DNA from: Dipteronia dyeriana
Lineage: Eukaryota > Streptophyta > Magnoliopsida > Sapindales > Sapindaceae
Direction of reading: 5' to 3'
DNA length: 64,000 nucleotides
Assembly: GCA_032871835.1 (NCBI GenBank)
Contig: CM065297.1
Location: forward strand, 67,815,253-67,879,252
Positions 1 to 10,704 of this stretch are shown piece by piece. Numbering within the stretch: the first letter of the stretch is position 1; each line of letters opens with the position of its first letter. Both the position numbers and the translations under genes were made by a program. Under the pieces are notes generated by a model. It saw only the letters and a list, made by a program, of their open reading frames with translations, ran no database searches and was not told the origin of the DNA.

Positions 1-1840
1 AGAACCATCAATGGATAAAAGTTTTCATTTGAAGACAATCAGAGAGTCTATCTTAATCCTGAGATAAATGATGAACTTATGGTTGCAAGTGTTATCATTT
101 GAGCTATCATTGAGTACGATTATATAGCATAGTCTATCCTCGATAGTTTGGTGGTATTCGTTACTTAATCGATAGAGCACTTCATTTATAGATATTGACA
201 TCGTGGCTCCATTTATAAAATGAGAGTAGAATATCATCATATAGATGTTTTGAGGTATTGGATATTAAATCTTAACGTTAAGTTTTCAATAGTGTCTATT
301 GAAACATGGCTTCTGGACAAGTCAAAATATCCAAGTTCAAAATGTGGTCATATGAGTAAATATGGTAACTTGGAGAGCTATATGCGGTCTATGAGCTCTT
401 GGCGATTATTGATATTTTTCATTAGCATACACTTTCTCCAATAAGGTTGTTTAGGGTATGACTAAGAAATATTAACTTATTTTGTGTTTATTTACGAGTT
501 CAATTTTAGTTCTTTAGTGGAAATTACTAAAATTAATAGATCGGACCTAAGTGAATCATTTATTGATTATGATTGGGTAGTGTCTATTGGAGCTTAAATT
601 TAGATAGCTGGCCAAGATCCCCAATCCACACGAACTTGATATATTCTACCGAACCAATTTAAAGGTCCATCTAGAATTGTATTAAGGCATGTGAACTTGT
701 TTCTTTTGTAAGGATGTGTCTAATTCACATGTGGAATTTATGTTAAGGTCCAATGGATTTAATAAAAAAAGAAAAATAATATATATGCCTAGGTAATGGT
801 GTTGGGCAGCAAAGCTATATAGTTTAGCTTAATTATAATTTTTTTATTTTATTATTTAATTAAATGGAAATTAATTAATTTGGTAATTAATTAATTATTT
901 AACTAAAAGTCAAAATCTTTTTCCTAGTAGGAGATGGTCGCCTAATATTATACAATTGTTGGCAGTATAATTAATATTAAAGATTATATTTGATAAGTAG
1001 ATAAATAATAGGAATTATTTATCTAGTCAAATTAGGAAATCTTTAATATGGTTACAAATATTCTAATAAGTTGGATTAGAAGTCTTGGTGAAGTGTAGAA
1101 TTCTTCTTTGAAAAGGATTCTTAACTACCAAGTAAATCCACATAAGGAAAGGATTCTTGCCAACCTAGTAAATCCTTCTTAGGAGTGGATTTATGATCAG
1201 ATATATACCACCTCATATTTTTCGACCAGCCCTACGATTTTATGAGAAAAAAATTCGGCCAAGTAAGGTGATTTTCTAAGAGAGAATTCAGCCTAGCAAG
1301 AGAGAATTTTGAAGGAGAAAAATTTAGATTTTTATTCTAGACAAAATTCGATCAACTCATAAAAAAAGGGTGTAGAATTCGGACAAGGAGAAGAAAAAAA
1401 AAGGAATGTTTTTATTTTTGATAGTACACTAGTATCCTTTACATCAAAAGGGTTATGTGTACAAAATCAAATCGGGTTCATGCGAGTTTCAATCAAGTAG
1501 ATTGATAATTCACAAGTAACCGTACGTTCTTGGATTTTTCTCTTGGAGGATTATTGTAACTAATAAAGAAAAAGATTTTGTTTGTTTCCATCTTCAGGTA
1601 TACAATTTAAAGAACGGGAGCCCACACTCTTTGGTGATTCACGTCCGTGATTGGATTGGAAGATCTTACGGATTCAATTCGGCGCTTGTTCAATCGTCAC
1701 GAGAAAAATGTACGATACTTTTATATACATCAATTAATCTATGGTTAAGGTTCGTGTTAATATAAAGGGAAAAAAAATTATTTATACAGAAACCCTAATT
1801 TTTAATTTTTCACGTTTCCGCTGCGTGTATTTTCCCTACA
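1..1840 (+). mobile_element. Family-A Ty1/copia LTR, left end cut by the window (A1)
   Basis: The sequence matches the LTRs at 18323-20774, 25361-27756, 43379-45811 and 50504-52930 over its whole length and ends in the same CCCTACA terminus. About the first 410 bases of the LTR lie outside the window. Downstream is not a primer-binding site but the leader of the opposite-strand element B, so this is a solo LTR or the 3' LTR of an element lying to the left. It has only one copy of the ~154-bp U3 unit (around 1111-1210) that is duplicated in elements C and D. The frames in it, such as 220-444, recur in the other LTR copies and are not genes. Confidence 0.9.
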
Positions 1841-2767
1841 TATCCCTCCTTTGGGAGTAAACATTGTTTGGGTTAACTGTCTAGTCTATCCTTATAAGGA
1901 AGTATTTTGATAAATTCCATTCATGAATGCCTCTTGGGAGGTTATTACACGAAACATAAAGCCCAACTAAACTTGGAGGCCGTTGGTGTTCTAAAACACC
2001 TTCTCCCACTCAATTATTTAAGGCGTGTGATCGAATTCCAAAGAATGATTTACCAAGATGCCAATTTGATACCTAATCCATTCAATGCATGTTCATACAA
2101 AAAAAAAACATATATGAGTGGCATTCCTATTCTATATGACATGTTATCAAACAATGACAAACAATGCAACATTTACAAAAATATAAATAGCTACAATTTT
2201 GGTCCATCCTAGAAAAGCAAGTAAATTACATATGTCTTGGAATACAAAAAAGAAAACTCATTTATTGGCGACCAAGTCTTCACGCGACCTTCGTCGTTTG
2301 GACCCCCTCGGCTGCCTCCCATGGGCATTCGCACACTTGGCTCCCTCCCATGGGCGTGCACAGCCCACAATCCCTTAAGTGGCTGCCATGCACAACCCAT
2401 GGTTTCCATAGGGCTTCCGTGCGCATCCCATGCCACAACAATCGTAGCCGCGTGCTCTTCATACGCACGTTTGTTGCTATGGCTTGTACGGTCCCAAACT
2501 TGTTCCGGTTGCTTCCAATTCTTCAAACATTCAAGTCTTCGATACTTGACTGTATTACAAAAGAATTTTAAATAATAAAATACTGCTACATTTTTAATAC
2601 ATTATAGTGCAGTTTTTTTTTTATTACAACAACAAAATAAAAATAAAATAGCAACTACCAAGAAGAAAATTATGGTGATGATAGGCCACCCTTCTTGTTA
2701 TAATACCAAAACAAAAATACATTGAAATTCTATAACCAAAATTGAGCAATAACAAACCACATACCAC

Positions 2768-2802
<35 letters not shown>

Positions 2803-2941
2803 ATACATTCCAATGTAAATATATATGCGAATACCTAGAGTGCCATTTCTTTCTAAAACATGCATATATACAATAAAAAGAAAAAGATTCACATACACAT
2901 ACATCAATTAATCAAGGGTACAACTAGGCTTTGATACCAAT
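1841..2941 (-). mobile_element. Leader (5' UTR) of minus-strand family-A element B
   Basis: Read on the minus strand this runs from the primer-binding site through the same leader found after the 5' LTRs of C (20775-22077) and D (45812-46582). It stops at 1841, where LTR A1 begins, so A1 entered this leader at a point matching GGATA/TATCC. The gag-pol part of B therefore lies left of A1, outside the window. A GC-rich stretch at about 2250-2480 with several CATGGGC motifs is shared with C but missing from D. A (TA)15 microsatellite lies at 2771-2800. Open frames here on either strand are not conserved between copies. Confidence 0.85.
2928..2938 (-). promoter_or_regulatory. Primer-binding site of element B (initiator tRNA-Met type)
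   Basis: GCTTTGATACCA is the reverse complement of TGGTATCAAAGC, one base from the plant copia site TGGTATCAGAGC that pairs with the 3' end of initiator tRNA-Met. It lies three bases inside the LTR edge at 2942. Confidence 0.85.
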
Positions 2942-4819
2942 TGTAGGGAAAATCGCACAATGGAAGTGTAAATTTAGGGTTTGATATATTTAAAAAATTT
3001 CCCTTTAATAGAAAGAACCTTAACCCTAGATTAATTGACGTATATTAAAATTATCATACCTTTTTCTCGTGATGATTGAACTAGCACCGAATTGAAACCA
3101 CAAGATCTTTCAATCCAATCACGAACATGAATCACCTAGGAGTGTTGGATCCCTTTCTTAAAATTGTATAACTAAGGATGTATACAAACAAAATCTCTTT
3201 CATTTGTTAGTCACATTAATCCTCCAAGAGAAAACCCAAGAACGTTTGGTCACTTGTGAATTACCAATCTATTTGATTAAAACTCGTGTAAACCCGATTC
3301 GATTTTGGTGCACAAAACCCTTTTGATGTAAAGGATACTAGTGCACTATCCAAAATAAAAATGTTCCCCTTTTCTCTTCTTCTTGGCCGAATTCAATACA
3401 CAATATCTATGAATTTGCCGAATTTTGTCTAGGAAAAAAACTAATTTTTTCCTCTCTCAAAATTCTCTCACTAGGCCAAATTCTCTCTCATAAAACCCTA
3501 GCCTTGGCCGAAAATTCACTTATATTTAATTTCCATTTAATTACCTAATAAAATAAAAAATAATATAACAAGCTATTTTAATTAGCCTTGCTGCCCAACA
3601 CCTTATATGGGCCATTATATAATTTTTTCTATTTTATTAAATCCATTAGACCTTAATAAAAATTCCACATGTGAACTAGACTCATTCTTACAAAAAGAAA
3701 CAAGCCCACATGCCTCAAAACAATTTTAAATGGACCCATAAATTGGTCCGGTAGAATATATCAAGTGATCCATGCAAGTTGGTGTGGATTGGAGATCTTG
3801 GCGGGCTATCTAAATTTAAGCTTCAATAAACAATCCAATCACAACCAAAAAATGTTTCACTTAGGTCCGATCTATTAACTTTAGTTCATTCTACTAAAGA
3901 ACTAAAATTGAACTCTTAAATAATGATAGAATAAGTTAATATTACTCATTCATACCTTAAACAATCTTAACGGAGAAAGTGTATCCTCGTGAAGAATACT
4001 AGTAATCGCCAAGAGCTCATAGACCGCCTATAACTCTCTAAGTTACCATATTTACTCATATGACCATAATTTGAACTTGGATATTTTGACTTGTTCAGAA
4101 GCCATGTTTCATTAGACATTAATGAAAACTTATCGTTAAGATTTAATATCCAATACCTCAAAACATCCATATGATGATATTCTTCTCACATTTAATAAAT
4201 GGTGCCAAGATGACCATATTTATAAATGAGGTCCTTTATCAATTAACAAATGAATACCACCAAACTATCGAGGATATTCTATGCTATATAATCGTACCCA
4301 TTGATAACTCAAATGATAACACTTGCAACCATAAGTCCATCATTTATCTCAAGATTGAGATAGACTCTCCGATTGTCTTCTAGTTAAAACTTGTATTCTT
4401 TGACGGTTTTGGATAAAGTAATTCACTGTGATCCTACTCAATGCACCTTGTGCACTAGATTCATTTACCCAAAGACACCACACTTTGATGATTTTAGACT
4501 CATCATAACACATTTGATCTCACTCAAATGCTAGCAAGGGAATCTACAACTTTGACAAGATAAAGACACCCAACCTTTATCTTACGTTGTGAATATTATT
4601 CAAAACTAACTAAAGAATTCCGTCTACCTCATACATTTCTAGATGTATGAACAATTCTTCTTTTCTCATAGTCTTTTGACCTTATGATTATTTACTTTTG
4701 ATAATTATAATAATTAAACTATAAATGCTATAAGATTTTTAAACTAGAAATCTCATTATTAATATGAAAAGATTTTCAAATACATTATTACACTCTTGCT
4801 ATTGAGCATAATCCTAACA
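2942..4819 (-). mobile_element. 5' LTR of minus-strand family-A copia element B
   Basis: On the plus strand it runs from TGTAGGG to CCTAACA, the reverse complements of the family-A LTR ends. It is 1878 bp against about 2430 bp for other copies; the missing block covers the U3 unit rich in AAGGATTCTTAACTACC. The outer edge abuts Ty3/gypsy integrase sequence at 4820, so B inserted into that element. The matching target-site copy, expected to be TTTAC, would be left of the window. Frames at 3967-4170 and 4171-4383 are LTR sequence. Confidence 0.88.
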
Positions 4820-5980
4820 TTTACCTCAGCTCCGATTCCTCCACCCAAACGACAACACTTGGGCACTCAGAGAGGTTTACTCAAGGGATTACGAGAACTA
4901 TGCTGGGGAGAAACACTGGCTTACCAGGTGCTCCGCATGCGATATTACTAGTCAACCTTGCACCATGATGCAAGGATGTTTGTACAGTCATGTGAACCAT
5001 GTCAAAAGATAGCAAACTTGAACCACCTTCCACCGGAGAAGCTCTTCTTTATCAGTTCTCTATACCTCTTTACTATTTAGGGAGTCGATCTGATCGGACC
5101 TCTCTTCATCGGTGGGTGGAAGCAGAACCACTATTCAAGATAACTGAGGAGAACACCACCAAATTCATCAAGAAGAATATGGTTTACAGGTTCGAAACTC
5201 CAATAATCATCTTCACTGATCTAGGTAGGGAATTCGACAATGTGAGGTTCAGGGAGTTCTGTGACAGCCTAGGTATAGATCTCCGATTTGCTACTGTAGC
5301 TCACCCTCAAACCAATGACCTGGTAGAAGCTACAAACAAGATTATTAGGATGCTTATAAAGAATAAATTGCAATAGAAAAAGGGGTAAATGGGCAGAGGA
5401 GCTTCTATATGTACTCTGGGCATACAACACTAATAAAAAAATCGTGATCGGTGAAATTCCCTACTCGTTGGCTTTCAAGGTAGAAGTGTTCCTACCTATC
5501 GAGCAAAAGGTCACCTTGATCAGGGTCCAACATTTCAAACCAGAAGGTAATGAGGTCAAGCTGAAGGCGAAACTGGATCTTCTGGAAGAAAAATAAGATA
5601 GGGTGGTAGAGTGAGTAACAGTTTTCCAGAGCCTGATTGTAAGGTACTACAACGGGAAGGTAAATACCTACAGCTTCAAGAAGGGAGACCTGGTGCTTTA
5701 AAAGGTGACCCAGAACACTAGGAATTGGTCAAACAGGGTATTAGCATGAACTGGGAAGGCCCTACCTAGTGAAGGTAGTGGTCCGAAGTGGAGCCTACAA
5801 GCTAGAGGACATGAATGGATGACCCATCAACCACACTTGGAATGTTGATCATCAGAAGAGATTCCACCCATAGGAGGTTGGAATCACCATGCCACACCAG
5901 AAGCATCCGTATAGGTACCGATATTTGCTCTTCGAAAACATTTTGTAACTTCAGTGTTATTAAAAAAGTCTCCATTTATC
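4820..5980 (+). pseudogene. Ty3/gypsy (Tat-type) integrase fragment, element G1
   Basis: Conceptual translation in shifting frames gives the C-terminal part of a gypsy polyprotein. In order: an integrase zinc-binding region ending in SCEPCQKIA, a catalytic-core start GVDLIGPL, the second Asp in IIFTDLGREF, the AHPQTNDLVEATNKII segment with the catalytic Glu, a GKWAEELLYVLWAYNT block, and a C-terminal KKGDLVL ... GAYKLEDMNG domain. Integrase joins the reverse-transcribed DNA to the host chromosome. Several stops and frameshifts make it inactive; the longest open piece is 4999-5376. Element B truncates it on the left. The block order and wording are those of the plant Tat lineage. Confidence 0.88.
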
Positions 5981-6084
5981 CTCATCTATGTTTGTCCAAT
6001 TAATTCGCCAAGTGTTTGCCATAGTTGTTTGACACGATCACCATGAACCGGGAAGAGCAACATAGCTAACCAGATGCCTTGGGT

Positions 6085-6440
6085 GGACATCATTTTCGCC
6101 AAAGAAGAGTCTTAGCGTAAAAGCATAGTTTCCTGATAGATCTCAAGACCAGGATAAATGTCTTCATGCCCTTGGTCGGGCGACCCTCATAGGAAGAGTC
6201 TGAGCGTAATTGTATAGTTGACAGCTAGACCACAAGACCAGGATATCCAAATGGCCCTCTTAATGCCTTGGTCAGACTACCACCACCAAGAAGGGTCTGA
6301 GCATAAGTGCATGGTTGCTAGTCAGATCATGAGACCAAGACAACTAAATGGACCTCCTGATGCCTTAGTGGGGAAACCACCCCCAAAAAAAATCAGGAAT
6401 GTAAGTGCATTGTTTCCTGTCCTGATCATGCGTGCCCGGA
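6085..6440 (+). repeat. ~95-bp tandem repeats in the 3' UTR of G1
   Basis: Four imperfect units share the phrase G(C/T)AT(A/G/T)GTT followed by an AAGACCAGGA-like block and GAAGGGTCTGAGC. Unit starts at 6123, 6212, 6309 and 6407 give periods of 89, 97 and 98 bp. The array follows the integrase end, which is where plant Tat elements often carry tandem repeats. A related array lies at 55436-55692. Confidence 0.8.
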
Positions 6441-6916
6441 TACCAGGTTTTCTCTTAAGTAGGGATGCTAGGTACCTCCATTTTCTGAGAAATGATAATC
6501 AGCTTTACTAAAGTTCCATGGGAATCATTTTGATTAAAACCTCAAAAACCTGGCATTAATCATTTATCACATGATTTCTCTCCTTATCAATTTGTTAGTT
6601 TTCTTAAGTTGATAAGAATACACACGGGACTAGACGTATAGATGAAAGATACCTTACTCACGGTACCATCCTGATATCAGGATACCACGAATGTAAGGAT
6701 CCTTGATACCTAGGTTGTGGCAGCTGATTACCTCGCCAAAGCAAGAAGATACTAGATACCGGATTTGATCATGTTGTGACACCATCTAGATACCAGGTAA
6801 CCATGTATATGGGAAACCTTGGTATAAAGATTTGTTGAATTGGGTTTTCGCCTAAGTACTAGAACTTTCCGGACATGGGTGCTTGGTACCATGATTCTCT
6901 AAATCAATGTTGATAA
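6441..6916 (+). other. Noncoding 3' region of G1
   Basis: There is no credible coding frame. It lies between the 3' UTR repeats and the start of the G2 LTR and is probably the distal 3' UTR or the start of G1's own 3' LTR, split by G2. No clear polypurine tract was found, so the boundary is uncertain. Confidence 0.45.
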
Positions 6917-8128
6917 TTGTTAATAGCCAAATTTGGCTAGGAACCAAAGGAAATTTTTTCACTTCCTAGCCATCATGCAAGGGTTTGAATTGGGGCTTAT
7001 GTAACGAGGTATCAAGGTGCCCTAGGTCGAGCTACTACACGATCTTACAAGAGCAAGGCGAGGCCACCCAAACCATTTGAGCATCTTGCACACATCTAGG
7101 CTTGCCAAATAAAGGCCAATGTGAACACGTCAAGCTCCATATACTAGGATAGAAGCCTAAAGCTAGGTCGACGTGAGAGGACCTATGTGCCCCGGGGTCG
7201 AGGTACCTAACGACCTCCCCTAGAGCACGCTACTATCTTTACCTTCATTAAGTGACCTTTAGGGTGTCGGATTTGTTCCCGTTTCGTCGAGGTATAATCT
7301 TAAACTATCTAAACAGGTAAAGAGGAAGTATGCAAAGTTCTGTCATCACCAAAAAAATGCCAACACAGTTAGGTCAAGCTCCAATGGAGGCCCAGAATGG
7401 TCGGTAACAATATCGATACTGAAATATACCTCACCAATCGAAGTAGCAAGCGCCATAATTCATTGACCTCTTTAAGGCACCTTGCTAGGGCAACATACAT
7501 GATCAAAACTACACTCTAATGTGTATTAAATTGATACATGAGTTCAGGTCAAGTCGTTGATACCAAAGAGGAAACAATCTTATCTCTCACCAAGATATCC
7601 TCGAATCCGTTGATCAGCCGAAGTCGAAGTCATTTAAACATATCATCCCGCCTAATAAGGGGGGATTTGATTTAGTGATTTAAGGCGGGAGAATAACCAG
7701 TTAAACAAAAAAACTACATTATAAATACGTCTTGGCATGCATGAAGACAAAAAGGAAAAAAAAGAAAGGGATACCAAATATTTGCCACCAGTAATCAAAG
7801 CTCCAATGTCACCTAAATTCTGTTAATAGAACATGGGAACCAACGGGGAATTTTCTCCACTTATCGACAGGCACGAGGTTGCCACCTCCCGCCAATTCAG
7901 AAAGAGAGTGAGAGAGAAATTGAGCGATTTACACCCTTTGTAATCGACTAGATAATAAACCACTGCCATTTCTGTCAATCATCTCCTTTAGTGTTTAGTT
8001 ATTGTCTCACCTCTTTCATAACACCTAACCCCTGTATCAAGGGTACCTATCCCAACCGCGACCTTTGAGGTTCTGGCCTTAAGAATCTTAATTTATATTC
8101 CTCACTATAAGAGAATTTTCAATTAACA
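6917..8128 (+). mobile_element. 5' LTR of Ty3/gypsy Tat-type element G2
   Basis: It starts TGTTAATAGCC and ends AATTAACA, followed after five bases by a TGGCACCGTCTGTGG primer site. The start is repeated at 15767 and the rest at 32877-33562, which together form the split 3' LTR of the same element. Length is 1212 bp. No coding sequence was recognised. Confidence 0.8.
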
Positions 8129-8133
8129 CTTTT

Positions 8134-8150
8134 TGGCACCGTCTGTGGAA
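8134..8150 (+). promoter_or_regulatory. Primer-binding site of G2
   Basis: TGGCACCGTCTGTGG follows the LTR end. TGGCGCCGTCTGTGGGA-like sites are characteristic of plant Ty3/gypsy Tat elements. Confidence 0.8.
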
Positions 8151-8302
8151 TCAATCCACACCTTTTAAAAATCACGTGTTTGAGTTTCTTTTGTAGATAC
8201 AGTCATGCCATGAAAATTCGATCTTCCTAAGCGCATCCTGAGGTGTTAGGACGTCAATCCGTGACCTCCACCCAAAAGGACCAGAGGAAAGGAGACCAAA
8301 AA

Positions 8303-8657
8303 TTTTCCACCAGTGATCAAAGCTCCATTGTCGCCTAAATTCTATCAATAGAACATGGCCACCAATGGGGAATTTTATCCACTTATCGACAGGCACGAGG
8401 TTGCCACCTCTAGTTTATTCAGAAAGAGAGAGAGAGAGACAGAGAAACTGAGCGATTTGCAATCTTTGTAATCGACTAGATAATAAATCTGTGCCATTTT
8501 CGTCATACATCTCCTTTAGTGTTTAGTTATTGTCTCACCTCCTTCTTAACACCTAACCCCGGTACCGAGCGTACCTATCCTGACAGTGACTTCTGAGGTT
8601 ATGGTCTTAACGGAGTTAATTGATATTCCTCACCATGAGAGAATTTTCAGTTAACCC
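8303..8657 (+). repeat. Second copy of the LTR 3' end inside the G2 leader
   Basis: This repeats 7785-8128 closely, from CCACCAGT(A/G)ATCAAAGCTCC to GAGAATTTTCA(A/G)TTAA, about 518 bp downstream of the first copy. The primer site and about 170 bp of leader lie between the copies. It is a local tandem duplication of LTR end plus leader. Confidence 0.8.
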
Positions 8658-8699
8658 TAGCTCCTCTTGCAGTAAGCCAGGTCATTCTAGATCAATAGG

Positions 8700-9232
8700 T
8701 TACGGCTTTCTTGGAAAACGTTCACTTGTGAATGGTTGCAGAGGGAATCACCCCCCAACCGGTAGGCCCTAGCACTCGAGAGGACCCCAACCAATGGTGG
8801 GCTAGGACAACCGCTTTTGATCGATTGGGGCCACCACCGCCAACACCAGTCTGTGAAAGGTTAGGGCGCCCGCCCTTAATTCGGGATCGGTTAGTGCCTA
8901 TGCCCATAGATTCATGGGGACTGACAGGCTATCACCCCCGACAGGTGAATCACCTATCGATTTACATCCAAGGAGGCCCAGCCACCTAGGGAAGCCAAAA
9001 GACACCAGACGGGAACTTCTTGCCAACGCATGGGGTGGTAGGAGAAGTGACCAGAGAAAGCCCTCTCAAGAGGACAACCGGGGTGGGGATCTTATGTCAT
9101 CTGATGGATCAGAAAGCGAGAGCTCTGAGGTCGAGTCTAAAAATGTCGAGAACAGGAGCCTACATGATTAGATAGCTCGTATGCAAATAGAGATCTAGGA
9201 GCTCAGAAAGGCAAGGCACAAGGAGGACCATA
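8700..9232 (+). pseudogene. Ty3/gypsy gag N-terminus of G2, truncated
   Basis: The two overlapping frames at 8732-8989 and 8914-9171 give a Pro/Arg-rich and then Ser/Glu-rich N-terminal Gag segment with SSDGSESESSEVESK, followed after a stop by IARMQIEI and ELRKARHKED. This matches the linker and coiled-coil start seen before the capsid domain in plant Tat Gag proteins. Gag forms the particle around the element RNA. A frameshift and stops inactivate it. It ends abruptly at 9232, where the LTR of H- begins; neither the capsid domain nor pol is found on the other side. Confidence 0.65.
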
Positions 9233-10690
9233 TGTTGGATCTCCGTTCATTGGTAACGCAGCGGAAGTAAGGTTTTATAATCTTTATATAGATCATAATC
9301 TGTATCTGGGACCAGTGAACTTGAGATCGTAATTATTTTTGGAACTCATATATACCATATGTATACACAGGAAATTGTAATCAATATAATCAGAAGAAGA
9401 AAATCTTACCAACATTTGGAGGCTCCTTTACTTTACGATATGCTCCTATCTTAACCACTCAATATTTCTCGCTATCTCCCGGAACTAGTAACTGCGTGTT
9501 GGTGCGTCACGGTCTCAGGAAATTGAATGGAGGATGTAGAGAGAATTGAAGAAACTCTTTCTTCTCAAGTGGAAACTACCTAGAACCATTCTAGTTGTTG
9601 AAGCAAAAATAATATATATATATATATATATATATATTATGCTTTAGCGCAACGACTTGCACCCCACATAATATTGCTTTCTTTTGTTTTTAATGCACAA
9701 TGCCCATAAAGGCTTTTTTACTTCTCTTTTAATTGATATATCTCATGCACACAATCTCACATGCATCTTATGCACATGCACTTTGGCCAATCTCAATTGG
9801 CTGATGCGTATGTGTTATATCATGAGAGAAATAACTGATGACTCTTGTGTTGAGTTTCTCTTTTAATTGATTATCTTTTTATCTTAAACGTATATATCAT
9901 ATATATATATATATATTTTGATAAAACTCATCAATTTAAATCTTTTAAGATTTCTCATATCTCTAAAGATATTAATCAATTTGTTTTGAATTCAAACTCT
10001 TTAAATTCAAAAATTAAATATCTAATTTAATAAAAATAAAATAATCAAATTATTTTATCTTTAAAAATTAAATATCAAACAACATCCTCCTACTAATGAT
10101 TAATTTAAAAATTAAATAATCTAATTATTTGCACGTGTCACTTTCGTAACACAATTAATTGGACAATCCAATTATTTAATCGTGACCCTTGTTACCTACA
10201 TCGATCAGTGAGCTCCAATAATTCTCGGAATCATTAATTAATATTCCTTGATTATTAACTCCGGTGTTATTTTGATAAAAATCCAAAGCTGCAATCTCTC
10301 AACTGCAGACGATTTTACCCAGACCGATACAACTTGCTGTCCATCGATATAGCTATTACTTATGGTGTGATCCTCCACAGTAGTTCATAATGAGAGCTGG
10401 GTCATAATGTTCGTTATACCCCTCTAATTACATATATCCTTTAAGTACCGTTGATTCTCTAATGAACAATAAATCAAATTTCCTCACGGAACTAGGAGAT
10501 TGCTTATATTATCTAAGGGAACTACCATCTACTCATATACATAATTCGAGATTACATCCAACAATCTTGGATGTTAAATATATCCACAAGTTATTAAATA
10601 AACAACACAACAAGAATGAATTAAACTTTTCCTTTTATTTATTTCATAAATCCATTTACAAATTACATCTTTAGAGCATAAACCCCAACA
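9233..10690 (-). mobile_element. 3' LTR of minus-strand Ty1/copia element H-
   Basis: On the minus strand it starts TGTTGGGGTTTATGC after the purine tract GCAAGTGGGAGAT (10691-10703). It matches the 2012-bp LTR at 37671-39682 but is 1458 bp long, so it has internal deletions. The outer end at 9233 reads TGTTGGATC on the plus strand. It contains TA microsatellites at 9612-9637 and about 9900-9916. The frames at 9684-9866 and 10462-10674 are LTR sequence. Confidence 0.87.
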
Positions 10691-10704
10691 ATCTCCCACT
10701 TGCA

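Noticed and set aside
2237..2575. Overlapping frames on both strands in the family-A leader (also 21109-21440)
   Set aside because: The GC-rich block keeps several frames open at once. The frames differ between copies B and C and the block is absent from D.
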